A DNA stretch of 64,000 nucleotides, taken from Cenococcum geophilum 1.58. Its lineage: Eukaryota; Ascomycota; Dothideomycetes; Gloniales; Gloniaceae. This document shows positions 1 through 11,200 of this stretch, in pieces; the stretch's first letter is position 1; each line of letters begins with the position of its first letter. The stretch lies in the NCBI GenBank assembly GCA_001692895.1, contig KV748229.1, positions 805,112 through 869,111 on the forward strand, given 5' to 3'. The notes under the pieces are model-generated. The model did no database searches. It had not been told where the DNA came from and saw only the letters and a list, made by a program, of their open reading frames with translations. Both the position numbers and the translations under genes were made by a program.

Positions 1-447
1 TAGCTTATATGGCTCTTTAAAGTGGTAGCTATTATATTTTAAATTATTTTAGAATGAATTTGAGATAGATCTGTGATAAAAGGTGGTGTAGAAGGTGAGG
101 TTAAAGTGAGAGATGGAAGATGAGATTTGGTGGTGCCGACCTGTACGCACACGGGCCCTGGATCCAAACCCAGCGACGATCAGCACCAGCGACGATCAGC
201 ACCAGCGACGCAGCGGCTACCAAACATCCCTTCGAGCTTCTCGACGGTCAATTGTGCATAATAATTACCCTCACCACTGGAGACTTTCGCGGAGCGTATT
301 TCTCACATCTTCCTATTCTAACCCAGCAAACCTACGCCGCCTCTTCGTAATCGCAATCCTCATCAAAACGGCGCCGCCTACCCCGCCGCTCCCGCCGGCC
401 AGCTGGCCGCGCAGAGCATTCCAGCAGCTCAATCGACAGCTTAATGG
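1..447. other. Left edge, upstream of the ubiquitin protease gene
   Basis: No gene is supported here. The first 110 bases are AT-rich; the rest holds short overlapping open frames with no recognisable protein. A degenerate direct repeat of a CGACGATCAGCACCAG-type unit is seen near 170-210. The stretch probably contains the promoter and 5' untranslated region of the next gene. Confidence 0.5.
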
Positions 448-3217
448 ATGTCTACGCACGGGTCAAACGTCATGAATGGCATGTCGAGATTCCTGAGCCG
501 GCGCGAAAAGAATCATGAGAAACACAACAGCAAGGGCTCCCGCAGTAAAGTATATCTACCTTTCCTCCGGTCTTCTTCACCACCTGCCCCAATATACTCC
601 ACAGATGGTTCAGGGCTGCCAGATGAGTTCGTTCGGAAACGATTCGGATCAAGCAGTTTCGGCAGCCGGCGTAAAATTCCATGGTTGTTTTCCGTATCGC
701 GCTCTCAAGAGCGACCTCCCTCAGTTCAACTCACGGCGTGCTTCGTACAAACTTTAACTGCTAACTGCCTTAACTTCTGTACTCTACAGTCTCGGCTAGT
801 TCCCACAGAATTTTATAATATATTCTCTAATGAAGGCGCTAAAAAGCCGGACAAGGAGGAGGAGAAGAAGGTGTGTTCATTTTAGGGCATGCGCACTACT
901 AGCATACACTTGTTAATATATCTCAGGTCAAAGTACTCGTTCAACGGCTCAATTCTGTCGGCATCACTATGTTTGGAGAAACTCAGGCCGAATATGCTCT
1001 CACCAAAAACCCTGACAACAGTGACAAGGCTTTCGAGCTCCTCGTTCTCGCTGCGGACTCGTTTGATGGAATACTGAAGGAATATGATCCGAACGTCACG
1101 ATGTTGGGCGCAGAAAACAGGCAAAATGTTACTTGCTACCTCGACGCGTTGCTCTTTGCAATGTTCGCCCGGCTAGACAGCTTCGAAGCGATGCTCTTCG
1201 ACTCTTTCACAGACGAACCCCGGAAAAAATTGGCCGCCATGCTCCGATTGTGGGTCAACCTGCTTCGAACTGGCAAGCTTATCACCGTTGACCTTGTAAT
1301 GACTTTCATGGTCCATGAATCTACGAGTATTACTGACTATGACTAGACTAAACATCTGCAAGATGCCTTGGGCAAATGTGGCTGGGAAGAAGCGACGCAG
1401 TTGTGTCAGCAAGACGCGTCAGAAGCCTTTACGTTTATTACTGGAAAACTTGAGCTGCCACTACTTACGTTGAAGATGGACATATATCATACCGGCAAAG
1501 AGGATGCTGCAGACGACCATAAATTCGTTAATGAGAGATTGCTCGAGGTTGCTATACCTAGTGAGCGCGAAGACGGCCGAGTCATTACCTTAGAAGACTG
1601 TCTGGAGACATATTTCAACAACAGAATTGAGGTAAAGCGCCATCTTCAACGCCGGAACACAGCGCAATCCGTCAGATCCACGGACACGGACAAGGGTCAA
1701 ACCATGCATATCGAGGCTGCTGAGGTCTCTTCAGGGCCGAATTCGCCAACTATCTCGACCCCTGCAACAAGTCTTGCACCCATATCACCCATTAGACCCG
1801 TTGACGGACGGCGGCGAGCAGATAGCATATTCAGCGAACGATATGTGGAATCTAAAGAATTTTCAGAAAAAAAGCTATTGGAAGAAATGTCAACCTACAG
1901 TGGAAATGGCCGTCCAAGAGGGGGTTCTCTTCTTAGGAAGGAAGTTATGATGCCCGCTTGGCAATTCTTCAGTTTGATCCGTGAGTGTCGTAGTGTATTC
2001 TATGGAGGCTCTGTCAAATTCTAACGTATTTTCCAGCCTGGTATACCGACAATGCGCCTACTAGCGACGCACAGGTCGCCGCTCATTTCTCTGCGAAACG
2101 ACCGGTCCTAGGGATATGTCTTAAACGATACTCAATGCTTCCCAACGGCACTCCTCAGCGTCTGAGTACCTATATTGATATACCTCTTGAGATTGGATTG
2201 CCGCATTTCATTTCTGATGACCGCATGGAAGAAGAAGGCCCTCTATTTGGCAACTTCAAGCTATCTCTCCAATCAGTCGTTTGCCACCGAGGCGTTTCCG
2301 TCAATTCTGGTCACTACGTTGCTTTAATTCGCGCTAATGTGCCAGACCCATGGCCTTCCAAAGCAATGGATGGGCGGCCAGGAAGTTCAGAGACTGACGA
2401 TGCTCCTAATGCCTGGATGCGTTTCGACGACCTAGCAAAGGAACGTGTGATAGATGTTGACATTAAGCAAGCACTAAAAGACGAATCACCATATCTTTTG
2501 TTCTACCAAGTCCAACCAGTCGATGAGGAATTGGCCAGAGGCAATCCGCCTAGCTATGCTAAGGCACAGTCTGAGATGGCTTCTGTAGATCCATCTTTAG
2601 AGACGCTTACTTCTACCGATGCAGAAACTACTATCGATGGGATGGAATGGGATCGTTCAGGCACTGTCGACCTTTCACACCTGGATGCCAACGGCCCCGA
2701 TGAGGCTCCTAGCCGCACGAGCATGTCAAGTAACCACCGAAGCAGTGTTACATTCGAAGACCTAGAGGGAAGTCTGAATGGTAGTACGCGAGGCCGCGCT
2801 GCTCTCACCACNCCTGCCGATGAATCTAAACCGAGTTTTCTCTCGGCATCGAGGCGCGGCTCAAAGGTTGGAAAGAAGACCGGCAGTAAGAGCCGTCCAA
2901 CGAGCCAGAGCGGCGAGAGTAGGCTCGGCTTTACAATGTCTCGGCTATCAAGTCGGAAAAGCAAAGACAAGCTGCAGATCTTGGACAACGCCACATCAGA
3001 TGAACCCATTGTTACCGTCGTTTCCGTCGGTTCCGTCGCCGAAGATGCACCAGAACCAGCACCCCAGCCAGCGCATCACATAAAATACTCAAGCCTAGGC
3101 GGATCGAAGTCGACAAAAGGCAAGGAGAAAAAAAGGCTGCGAAGCTCCAGTCGAAACCCTCCTAACACAAAGAACCACCACAAGAAGCCACCCGACCGTG
3201 AGTGTATCGTTATGTGA
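448..3217 (+). CDS. Ubiquitin-specific protease (USP, peptidase family C19), 4 exons
   Basis: This is a deubiquitinating cysteine protease. Exons are 448-870, 927-1295, 1347-1980 and 2037-3217; the introns (871-926, 1296-1346, 1981-2036) are GT...AG and all reading frames join. The Cys box is NVTCYLDALLFAMF, a divergent form of the usual G-N-T-C-Y, just after MLGAENRQ. The QQDASEAF motif follows. The His box is SVNSGHYVALIR and the closing motif WMRFDDLAKERV, so the catalytic core looks complete. The tail is long, Ser/basic-rich and low in complexity. The protein ends ECIVM, a CaaX-like motif suggesting prenylation and membrane attachment, although the same bases (GTGAGT near 3199) could be a splice donor. 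Start choice is uncertain: ATGs at 448, 472 and 481 are in frame, and MSRFLSRR from 481 is attractive. Exon 1 may hide another intron ending at 789 (TGCTAAC then CTCTACAG). About 857-868 residues. One N lies at 2812. Confidence 0.85.
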
Positions 3218-4464
3218 TTATTGGCTTTCGTGAATGTTATTATCAGCACTTCGGGGTTCGATTGCAATAATAGCGGGCGTTGTGGTTTTAAGATAAAGGA
3301 TATTCTCACAACCCCTCATTGAGGGACTTCACGCTCTGTTATTGGACCTTAGTAGATACGATACCTGTGCTGAAAGAGATCCGTTTTTGCAAGTGCAAGA
3401 ATTTGGCTCCCTTCTAAGTTGTGAAATGAGTTTCTTACCCACGAGATAGGGTAATGTCTGTCTACGGCTATTAATCCGGTTTGTCCTTGGTGGTACAACT
3501 CAAGAATAAAGACAGTCTGCTTAAGAGATCTAGGGTACTGTTAGCCTGTTACCGTGAACGCTTATTCTTTGTATAGTGAATTAAGGGGTGATAAATTGGA
3601 AGTTAGGAAGAGGTTAAAAGATTCAGGCGTCCATCCGCCCGTAGCATTTTCCTGCAATATCCCATTTAGGCATGGCGGCTCAATATTGCCAAGACCTAAC
3701 CCCAAACGAGGAAACTCAATTTTATAGACTGTCTCCCGCCCCTCTGAAGGCCTTCAAACCTTACTCTGCCTGTTTGTGACTATATTATTGTCTGTGGGTG
3801 GTTGTCCAACTGTGGTGGGCACCACGAAAAGACCCAACGCTACATTTCCACTCTTCCTATTAATGACCCTCCATCAAAGGAGTAGCAGCCGGATTCTGTT
3901 GAGTAGTAGTAACCCTTGGTCATAGACTCAGTGTCGTCATCTGTACGATGGTATTTACCAGTTGGTTTCCAAAGGAAATTAACACCCTAGGCCTGCAGCT
4001 ACGCAAGAGGTCAGGTTCAGAAATACGAGTTCATGTTGCCAAAGCGGAAATCACGAAACCTTTGAATGTTTTACAACTTCACCAGTCATGTTAGTTCAGG
4101 TTGATTATCTGCCCTTGGATTTGAAAGGCCAATTTGTCTTGAAACTATATAACCGGTGCTCCCAACGGAGTTTCGGAAAGATGAACATATTGCTCTCTAG
4201 TGTCGATCGGAAGACCAAAAGATAAAAAGAATGATGACTCTGTCTCATTGCAAGAGGCTCTAGAGCCTCACTATATGCACTAGATAGGTGGCAAAGACTG
4301 ACGTCGACACTGACATCGATTTGAAACTGTTACCTCATTGCCACTTGATCGACATTGCTAGTAGGTAATGAAAAGGTAATAGAAATAGTATGAAGTCATA
4401 AGGTGATAGGCAACTAGAACAGGAACAGGGTAATCATCAAAATCCGACCTGGATCGACATCTAG
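3218..4464. other. Intergenic, no gene seen
   Basis: About 1.2 kb between the protease and the kinase-like remnant. All frames are broken by stops and I recognise no protein, RNA gene or repeat. Base composition is ordinary, unlike the central island. The first few hundred bases are probably the 3' untranslated region of the protease. Confidence 0.5.
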
Positions 4465-5080
4465 ACACCTGAAGCCGAGCTAAGATACCGCCGAGCGGTC
4501 CTCGATGGAAGTTTGTCCGACCTCATGCACAAACTGCAAACAATCGAGTTTTTTCCAGAAGATGATGAAGACAAAGATTGGAATACTGCCGAATATGAAG
4601 CATATGTGCAGTACCATTTCCAGTCATTTTACGAGGTGGAGACAGGGGTTTATGACAGGATGAAGGATAGACGTGCCTCGACTTATTGCGCAAATTCGAT
4701 TACCCGAATTCCGTTACTCACAATATTCTTCGCCCGAACCGACTAGCAAGCTATTTGAGTGTCCGGGAATTCTCTCGGAGTACATTGAAGGTGGAATTCT
4801 CATGGACGACTTGATTGAACAGCCTGAGCGAGTACCGAAGGAAGTATGGTAATACATGATGGAAGACGCCGTCCGCATTGTCAACCTGATAAGCGACCGA
4901 GATATCCACAACGGTGATGTCGCATTGCAAAATGCCATTGTTCGGTGGGATTCAAATACTAGCAAATACAAGGCTATGATGATTGATTTTGGGCAATGCG
5001 TCCTTACAAATACAACCCACGACAAATGGGGATGGAGGAGGCAGCAACAAGCCAGGATGATGCAGGTGGGAGGTTCGGCT
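4465..5080 (+). pseudogene. Protein-kinase-like gene remnant (frameshift and stop)
   Basis: Three conceptual segments make one kinase-like protein. From 4465 an open frame gives TPEAELRYRRAV and FFPEDDEDKDWN. Near 4672 the reading frame shifts, and VPRLIAQIRLPEF through FECPGILSEYIEGG follows in another frame, in line with kinase N-lobe and hinge sequence. A TAA near 4851 sits where the context (VW-stop-YMMED) suggests an original CAA. After it come a catalytic-loop-like DRDIHNGDVALQNAI and a DFG-like MMIDFGQC. A TAG at 4462 may likewise be an old CAG. Similarity then fades before an inverted-repeat element at 5085. The family resembles the fungus-specific kinase-like proteins found in expanded, fast-evolving sets. 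The C-to-T type stops fit RIP-type mutation. Not functional as read. Confidence 0.7.
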
Positions 5081-5084
5081 TGTC

Positions 5085-5339
5085 ATCCCATACGCGGCTG
5101 AGAAAGGCGCAATAAAAAGTGGCCTATGCGCGAACACCAAAAATATTAACACCTCGATAGGCCTTTGCTAGCAGGAGCACCTTAGTCAAATTAAGCTATA
5201 ATAGAGTTAAATATATATTTGATTCGAACTTTATTATTATAATATCAGGCTTTAATATAGGGCTTTAATATATTAATATAAGGTTGAATTTCAAGTTTGT
5301 GTACGGGCCTTCTTATTGCGCCTCAGCCGCGTATGGGAT
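5085..5339. mobile_element. Small inverted-repeat element (MITE-like), about 255 bp
   Basis: The left arm, containing ATCCCATACGCGGCTGAG then GGCGCAATAA, is matched in reverse complement at 5310-5339 (TTATTGCGCC, CTCAGCCGCGTATGGGAT). The arms are about 40-50 bp with small indels, and the AT-rich interior has no coding capacity. It abuts the kinase-like remnant. A clear target-site duplication is not seen. Confidence 0.65.
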
Positions 5340-5467
5340 AATCTTCGAAATCCTCTCGAGAGGCGTGAAATCGGGCAGCGGCCAGGGCTCTGGTGGTGGT
5401 TTTTTTGCAATCCGATTTGGTTGAACATTATAACGAGTCGGCTGAATAAGGTCTATATCATCGGAAG

Positions 5468-5706
5468 CACCGGGGTGAGGTTTGTGAGTTCGGTTAAGGC
5501 ACTAGGGCAGAAATTATTAATTAGGCCTGCACCATTAAAACGCAAACCAAATTAACTAAAAAAAGTCGTGAATATAATAGCGAAGACCTTACTTTAGCCC
5601 TGCCAAATATAGATAATGATGAAAAATGTCTTTGTTGTGGATATGTTGATGGCAATTTAAATTTGGTAGGTGTGGCAAGACCGCACTCACAAACCTCACC
5701 CCGGTG
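5468..5706. mobile_element. Second inverted-repeat element (MITE-like), about 239 bp
   Basis: Terminal inverted repeats begin CACCGGGGTGAGGTTTGTGA at the left and are matched in reverse complement at 5680-5706 with one mismatch in about 27 bp. GAAG lies immediately outside both ends (5464-5467 and 5707-5710) and could be a 4-bp target-site duplication, though four bases can match by chance. No coding sequence inside. Confidence 0.65.
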
Positions 5707-6227
5707 GAAGTACAATTGGAAGGCGTGGTTGATAATAATCTATTGATTAAAAAGACTGTACGCGTTGTTTGGTGTTCTGCACGGACCGCTTACTCCGTGG
5801 ACACCGACAGGGATAACTAGCGTCAACTCCAAGCCAGGAAATTTCTTATTCTAAAGTGGTCACGTGAAGACGCGGCTGCCTACCATAGGAAAAAGTTGAT
5901 CAAAGCCTTTTCCCCTCCAGATCTTGCCGCGCTCTTCCTTTGTAGATGGCAGAACGGGCCACTCAAACGCCATAAAACTCTACTCCGGCACTTCTTCAAA
6001 GTTGTTCATTACTTCATTTGCCACCACCAGTGCAGACGCGAGGATCAATCCTGTCCAGTAGCGCGCACTTCCACCGACGGCGCGCGACCAAAGCGAAGTC
6101 AGGGGTGGGCTTTATCCCGCTTCCACACAAGACTTTGACCTCGTAAGACCTGTCTTCACACTCCTCTCGATTAGATCCCGAGGCCCATTTGCCTTAAGTT
6201 TACCCTGCTTGAACATTGTCTTCACTT
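5707..6227. promoter_or_regulatory. Upstream region of the RAD16-like gene
   Basis: About 520 bp between the second inverted-repeat element and the duplicated start region. It has no recognised gene and probably holds the promoter and 5' leader of the helicase gene. No convincing TATA box or transcription-factor site could be assigned. Confidence 0.4.
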
Positions 6228-6350
6228 GCCAATCCATCCCCCAAATCAATTTCTTGAAGGTCTTTAGGCAAACCACCTGCAGCCATGCTCGCCAATCCAT
6301 CCCCCAAATCAATTTCTTGAAGGTCTTTAGGCAAACCACCTGCAGCCATG
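6228..6350 (+). repeat. Tandem duplication, period 63 bp, ending at the RAD16-like start codon
   Basis: The stretch from GCCAATCCATCCCCCAAATC to TGCAGCCATG occurs at 6228-6287 and again at 6291-6350, with the 60 bases identical as read. Each copy ends in CAGCCATG. The second ATG (6348) is the preferred start of the helicase, so the event doubled the start-codon neighbourhood. Exact identity suggests it is recent. Confidence 0.9.
6285..6320 (+). promoter_or_regulatory. Upstream ORF of 11 codons created by the duplication
   Basis: The ATG in the first copy of the 63-bp duplication opens a short frame (MLANPSPKSIS, then TGA) that ends 27 bases before the preferred ATG of the RAD16-like gene. 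The leader sequence before both ATGs is identical (CCTGCAGCC), so scanning ribosomes should meet the uORF first. It could lower translation of the main frame unless transcription starts downstream of it. Confidence 0.55.
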
Positions 6351-9300
6351 AAGCGACGACCCACCCGACCCGCCCGCAACGCCAAACGATTCTCTTGTAT
6401 GCCAACATCTCGTGTCAAGCCGCCCGGCCTATCTTCATTCGCGGTTTCTTTTCAACCACCTTCGCTTTGCTGACCATTTAACAGCTGAACTAGATGAGAT
6501 TTCGGCGACAGCCATCAAGGCCGCCGATCAAAGTTCTGCCTTTTTGTCAACTCCAAGGCTACGAACGAGAGCATCCCGCATTTCGATCCCAAACAGTACC
6601 GACATTGAAGACGACTCATCCAACGATCCACCACGAAGCATATCAGCATCTCGAAGACTTTTGAAAGAAGTCGTCATAACAGCAAAAATGGCTCCTTCCA
6701 CGAACAATACGAAACGAAGGCTACCTGTCGCAAATGGCTTTTCGGCTGAAAGCCCTTCTTCTCTATCATCAATCGACTCTGCGTTCGTAGATGACTCCAC
6801 CGAGTATGAGACACCTGGCACCAGTATCTCGACTACACCGGCAACATTGTATCGTCGCAAAACTCGATCCTCTATCAGTACTCAGGCTCCAGGACTGACA
6901 CCTGGCGCTGCTGGTAAGCGTAAGAGGTCCCGCCTTGCCATCGAGGACACAGATGAAGACGATCAGGATGAAACAATGGATACCTCTGCTGACGCTCGGC
7001 TAGCGAGGGTACTTCAAGAGGAGGAATACGGCGGTTCAAGTACGAAGCGTATCAGGTCAGGCTTCAACTCATACGAACCTGTAGACCATACTGATCCATC
7101 GGGAGGAGATGACTTATCTCCCGCCATATCTGGGGCATCGTCCAGCTACTTCGCCAAGCCAAAGAAGCCGTCCGCAAGTTCTTCCAAAGCCAAAGGGAAA
7201 GGTCCAGCGACTTCACTAGGCCGGCGCCTTCCGACTCGACCAGCAGGTTCAAGCGCTCGAAAAGCAATTGCAGAACTTGATAATGATCTCTCGGCCCTGA
7301 GTTCCGTCCCAGATTCAGACGATGACTTTGACCTTGAAGATGAGTCCGCCCTCAGCATCGAAGGCGAGAGTGAAGATGACACACTTCTCATGAGCCTTAC
7401 GTCTGGTTCTAACTCAGCACCAGCTTCGGCTGTGGACTTCATATCTAATGCGCGCTCCGCAAAGCTAGCTCGTGAAACTAGAAAGAGAAGGAAGAATAAA
7501 GCGGACACGACTAAAAGACAGAGGAAATATGCTCATATTCAAGACCGCTGGGAGAGGAAGCGAGCAATGAACCGTGATAGACTTGAAGAAGCCCATCCGA
7601 AGCTTCAGACGATGTGGAAAACTCTTGAAGTCGTTCCAGTCCTCGAGGTTCAAAAGGCTGAACAGCCTACAGCTATTACCCGCAAACTCAAGTCGTTCCA
7701 GCTAGAAGGGCTGAGCTGGATGACCAGGCAGGAGAAGACTCAGTACAAAGGAGGCCTTCTTGGCGATGAGATGGGTATGGGCAAGACCATTCAAGCCGTC
7801 TCTCTAATCATGTCAGATTATCCAGCGAAAGATCCAACATTAGTCGTCGTGCCCCCTGTTGCTCTCATGCAATGGTCGAACGAGATCCGCGAATACACCG
7901 ACGGAAAGCTGAACGTCCTTGTGTATCATGGTCAGAACTCGAAGGTCAAGAACATGACCGTTAAAGAACTGAAGAAGTATGACGTGATTATGGTCTCCTA
8001 CAACAGCTTGGAATCCCTGTATCGGAAGGAAACCAAAGGCTGGTCCCGTGGCGAAGACATTGTAAAGGAAGCATCGCCTCTACATGCAATCAAATATCAC
8101 CGCCTCATTCTCGATGAAGCTCACAGTATCAAGCAACGCACCACCGGTGTGGCCAAGGCTTGCTTTGCTTTGAGAGGAAGCTATAAGTGGTGCTTGTCCG
8201 GCACACCAGTTCAAAACCGCATTGGGGAGTTCTTCTCTCTCTTACGGTTCCTTGAAGTCCGACCTTTTGCTGACTATTTTTGTCGATCCTGCGATTGCGA
8301 ACAGCTCCACTGGAAGCTAGACGATGATCATATGTGCGTTGCTTGTAAACACAGCGGCGCTGAACACATATCGGTGTTCAACCAGGAATTACTCAACCCA
8401 ATCACCGGTGATGATCCTGAACTTCGGGAGGATGCCCTCTCAAAACTACATATGATCACAGCTCGTATTATGCTACGACGAATGAAACGTGATCACACTT
8501 CTTCAATGGTGAGTGAATTGCCGCTATCTCTGTTTTTAAATCATGAACTAACTTGTCTGTAGGAACTTCCACCTAAAGAGGTTGTTATTCACAACGAATT
8601 CTTCTGCGAGATCGAGCGTGATTTCTCTTCTTCCATTATGACCAATTCATCGCGAAAATTCGACACCTACGTTGCCCAGGGTGTTATGTTGAACAACTAC
8701 GCCAACATCTTTGGTCTCATCATGCAGATGCGCCAAGTTGCTAACCACCCCGACTTGCTACTGAAAAAGCACGCCCAGGGTGGTCAAAATGTTCTCATCT
8801 GCAATATCTGCGATGAACCTGCTGAAGAGGCCATCCGTTCACGATGCCATCACGAGTTCTGCCGCTCGTGCGTCAAAAGCTATGTGCAGTCTTGCGAAGG
8901 CTCAGGCACCACGGCTGACTGTCCTCGTTGCCATATCCCACTAACCATAGATTTCGAGCAGCCAGATATCGAACAGGACGAGGAACTTGTGAAAAAGACA
9001 TCCATCATCAACCGCATCAAGATGGAGAACTGGACTTCATCGACTAAGATCGAGATGTTGGTCTATGACCTCTACAAGCTGCGAAGCAAGAAACAAACGC
9101 TCAAGTCTATCGTCTTCAGTCAGTTCACGTCGATGCTACAGCTTATCGAATGGCGTCTGCGCCGTGCAGGGTTTAACACAGTCATGNTAGACGGCAGTAT
9201 GACGCCTGCGCAGCGCCAGAAGAGTATTGAGTATTTCATGAACAACGCAGATGTTGAAGTGTTCTTAGTGTCTCTTAAAGCGGGTGGTGTTGCCCTCAAC

Positions 9301-9654
9301 CTTACTGAGGCTTCGAGAGTCTTCATTGTGGATCCGTAAGTCTTTTTCATGGTTACCCTACCGTTCCTTAGTCTTTTTTGCTTAGCATCATATCTTTCAG
9401 AGCCGTTCGCTAATATGTCCTACAGATGGTGGAATCCAGCCGCTGAATGGCAATCCGCTGACCGCTGCCACCGCATCGGACAAAAGCGTCCCTGTGTCAT
9501 CACCCGGCTGTGCATCGAAGACAGCGTCGAGAGCCGCATGGTCTTGCTGCAGGAGAAGAAAGCCGCCATGATCAGCGGCACAATCAATAACGATAAGGTC
9601 GCCATGGACAAACTGACCCCTGAGGATCTACAGTTCTTGTTCCGCGGTACCTAA
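6348..9654 (+). CDS. RAD16-like SNF2 ATPase with RING finger (nucleotide excision repair), 4 exons
   Basis: Ortholog-type match to yeast Rad16, the DNA translocase/ubiquitin-ligase subunit of global-genome nucleotide excision repair (acting with Rad7); expected to be nuclear. Exons are 6348-6396, 6485-8508, 8563-9335 and 9426-9654. All junctions are GT...AG, frames join exactly, and the product is 1024 residues. The start [14 protein letters not shown] was chosen because it splices in frame (GTATGC donor, CTGAC branch, ACAG acceptor); an unspliced alternative ATG lies at 6412. The N-terminal third is acidic and Ser-rich. Walker [10 protein letters not shown] is near residue 445 and the DEAH box (LILDEAH) near 560. 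A Cys pair insertion, CRSCDC...CVAC, follows. The C3HC4 RING (CNICDE to CPRC) is near 771-816, and the C-terminal helicase lobe has QFTSML and DRCHRIGQ. One N at 9187 leaves one residue unknown. Confidence 0.93.
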
Positions 9655-11200
9655 AAGGAAAAAATATGTGGAAAGAGAAAATGGTGGTAACGGTGGAAGA
9701 GCTCAGGTGGGCTTTATTAATGCCACTACGGATATGAAATTGAGGGACCACCGCGCTTGCCTGGTGGGCTGGTAGAGTAACCATTGTATTTGCTTCTTCA
9801 AAAGCATGAGGTATCTCCTTTGAGTTACATATTTCCGCTCACCTACATGTAATTCATCAACAAGAGAAGAGCGTATCAGCGCTCTGCTCTGCTTTCAGGC
9901 ATGGTATACTCTTCACTTGCTTGAGACGGAAATCGCTGCGCGCATTTAGTAGATAAAACATACACGACTTCGAGCACTTTAGTTAGATAATATGAGGCGG
10001 TAAACACTCAAAGGAACCATGGCCCAACCTGCAGCTTTCAAATTAACAATTGCACTTCAAACGCTGTTCCTTTACATACGGCCACAGGTGAAGGAAAACA
10101 GAAGGTCCCGTCCGCTCCCCTATACTTAAGTCTTCAACCGGCGAATCAGTAGTTAGGTGGGTGACCACTAGCGAATCCTCGCTGCTGTATGTTTTTATTC
10201 TTTTCCTCTTCTAATTAACTGGAGCCTTTCCGATAGATTTCTTTTTCAACCTCTTAAATTTCAGAGGTCTTGGCATAAAAACCCCAGGCGTGATCGGCTT
10301 AAGCGTTGCGAACGAGCTATTGAGGCATCTCAGATAAATATGCGGAACAGCTTTATAGTTTCTTTGACAAAACCTTTGCCTACTCAAAGATTTACTAGAA
10401 TCTCTTATAACCTTTGTTTGCTACACGGCTTGAAGCCGTTTACAAGGGCATGACGGGAAAGACCATGCTGACAATCCCATCGCATATCCAGCTCCTAGGA
10501 AGGGAACTCACATGCTGCTTTCGACCGTGAACAATGCCTCGTCGACCGTATAGTAACCCGAGACACCATCCAAACCGATACCAGCCCATCCCAGCGCCAC
10601 TAGCTTCACTGCCGACACCTCGGTATCTGGAAACGAGAAGTTCAGCGGCTGTGATCAAAATAACATGTGGCCGCAGACTGAGGATTATAATTTGAGTAGG
10701 TTTTCAGGATCATGTCATTTTTTTGGTATTTGTTCTATCCTATACCTGTCAGCCCTAAAACTATTGTACGATGTTGAGCAAGAGTACTGTACTTCGGGAT
10801 TGAGGATATTATTACATGTGACAGTCATTGGCCCAGTAGAATAGGAACAGGATGCTTTGGATCAAGGTTTGGTCTTTGGACGTTCAAGTTTATTTATGCA
10901 TTTATGTCCAATTGGATGCCTGTATATACGATGGACGAGCTACACAGTGCTCTTATCAATATTCAATATTAGTATAAGGCCGTGTTGATATTGAATATAT
11001 TAGGGCTAGATCAAACGTACCTGTGACTCGTCCACCGTGTATATATAGCTTCATTTTCTTCGTAGATCAATCTACACACGAGTCCTCTTTTTCTGACCTG
11101 GTTTTTACGGTCGGCATCTTGCTCATCGATTGGTCTCTGCAAGAGAAAATGGATCAATAGTGTAAAGCCTTAACCTCAGCCTGGAAGATGTTCGTGCATC
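9655..11200. other. Intergenic, convergent 3' ends, no gene seen
   Basis: About 1.5 kb between two convergently transcribed genes. Only short frames without recognisable products are present. A small AT-rich inverted repeat (ATATTCAATATT-like arms) lies near 10955-11000. Part of the stretch should be 3' untranslated sequence of both neighbours. Confidence 0.5.

Noticed and set aside
113-475. Open frame of 120 codons before the ubiquitin protease
   Set aside because: Pro/Arg-rich low-complexity translation, overlapped by another frame and by the start of the protease gene; more likely leader sequence.
470-682. Minus-strand frame inside protease exon 1
   Set aside because: Shadow of the plus-strand exon; no recognisable protein.
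3250-3275. GGTTCGATTGC resembling a tRNA B box
   Set aside because: No matching A box or cloverleaf could be drawn around it.
7064-7508. Two minus-strand frames within the RAD16-like gene
   Set aside because: Ser-rich mirror images of the acidic N-terminal coding region; shadows.
10440-10658. 72-codon minus-strand frame in the intergenic region
   Set aside because: Gly/Arg-rich with no family resemblance and no splice partners.
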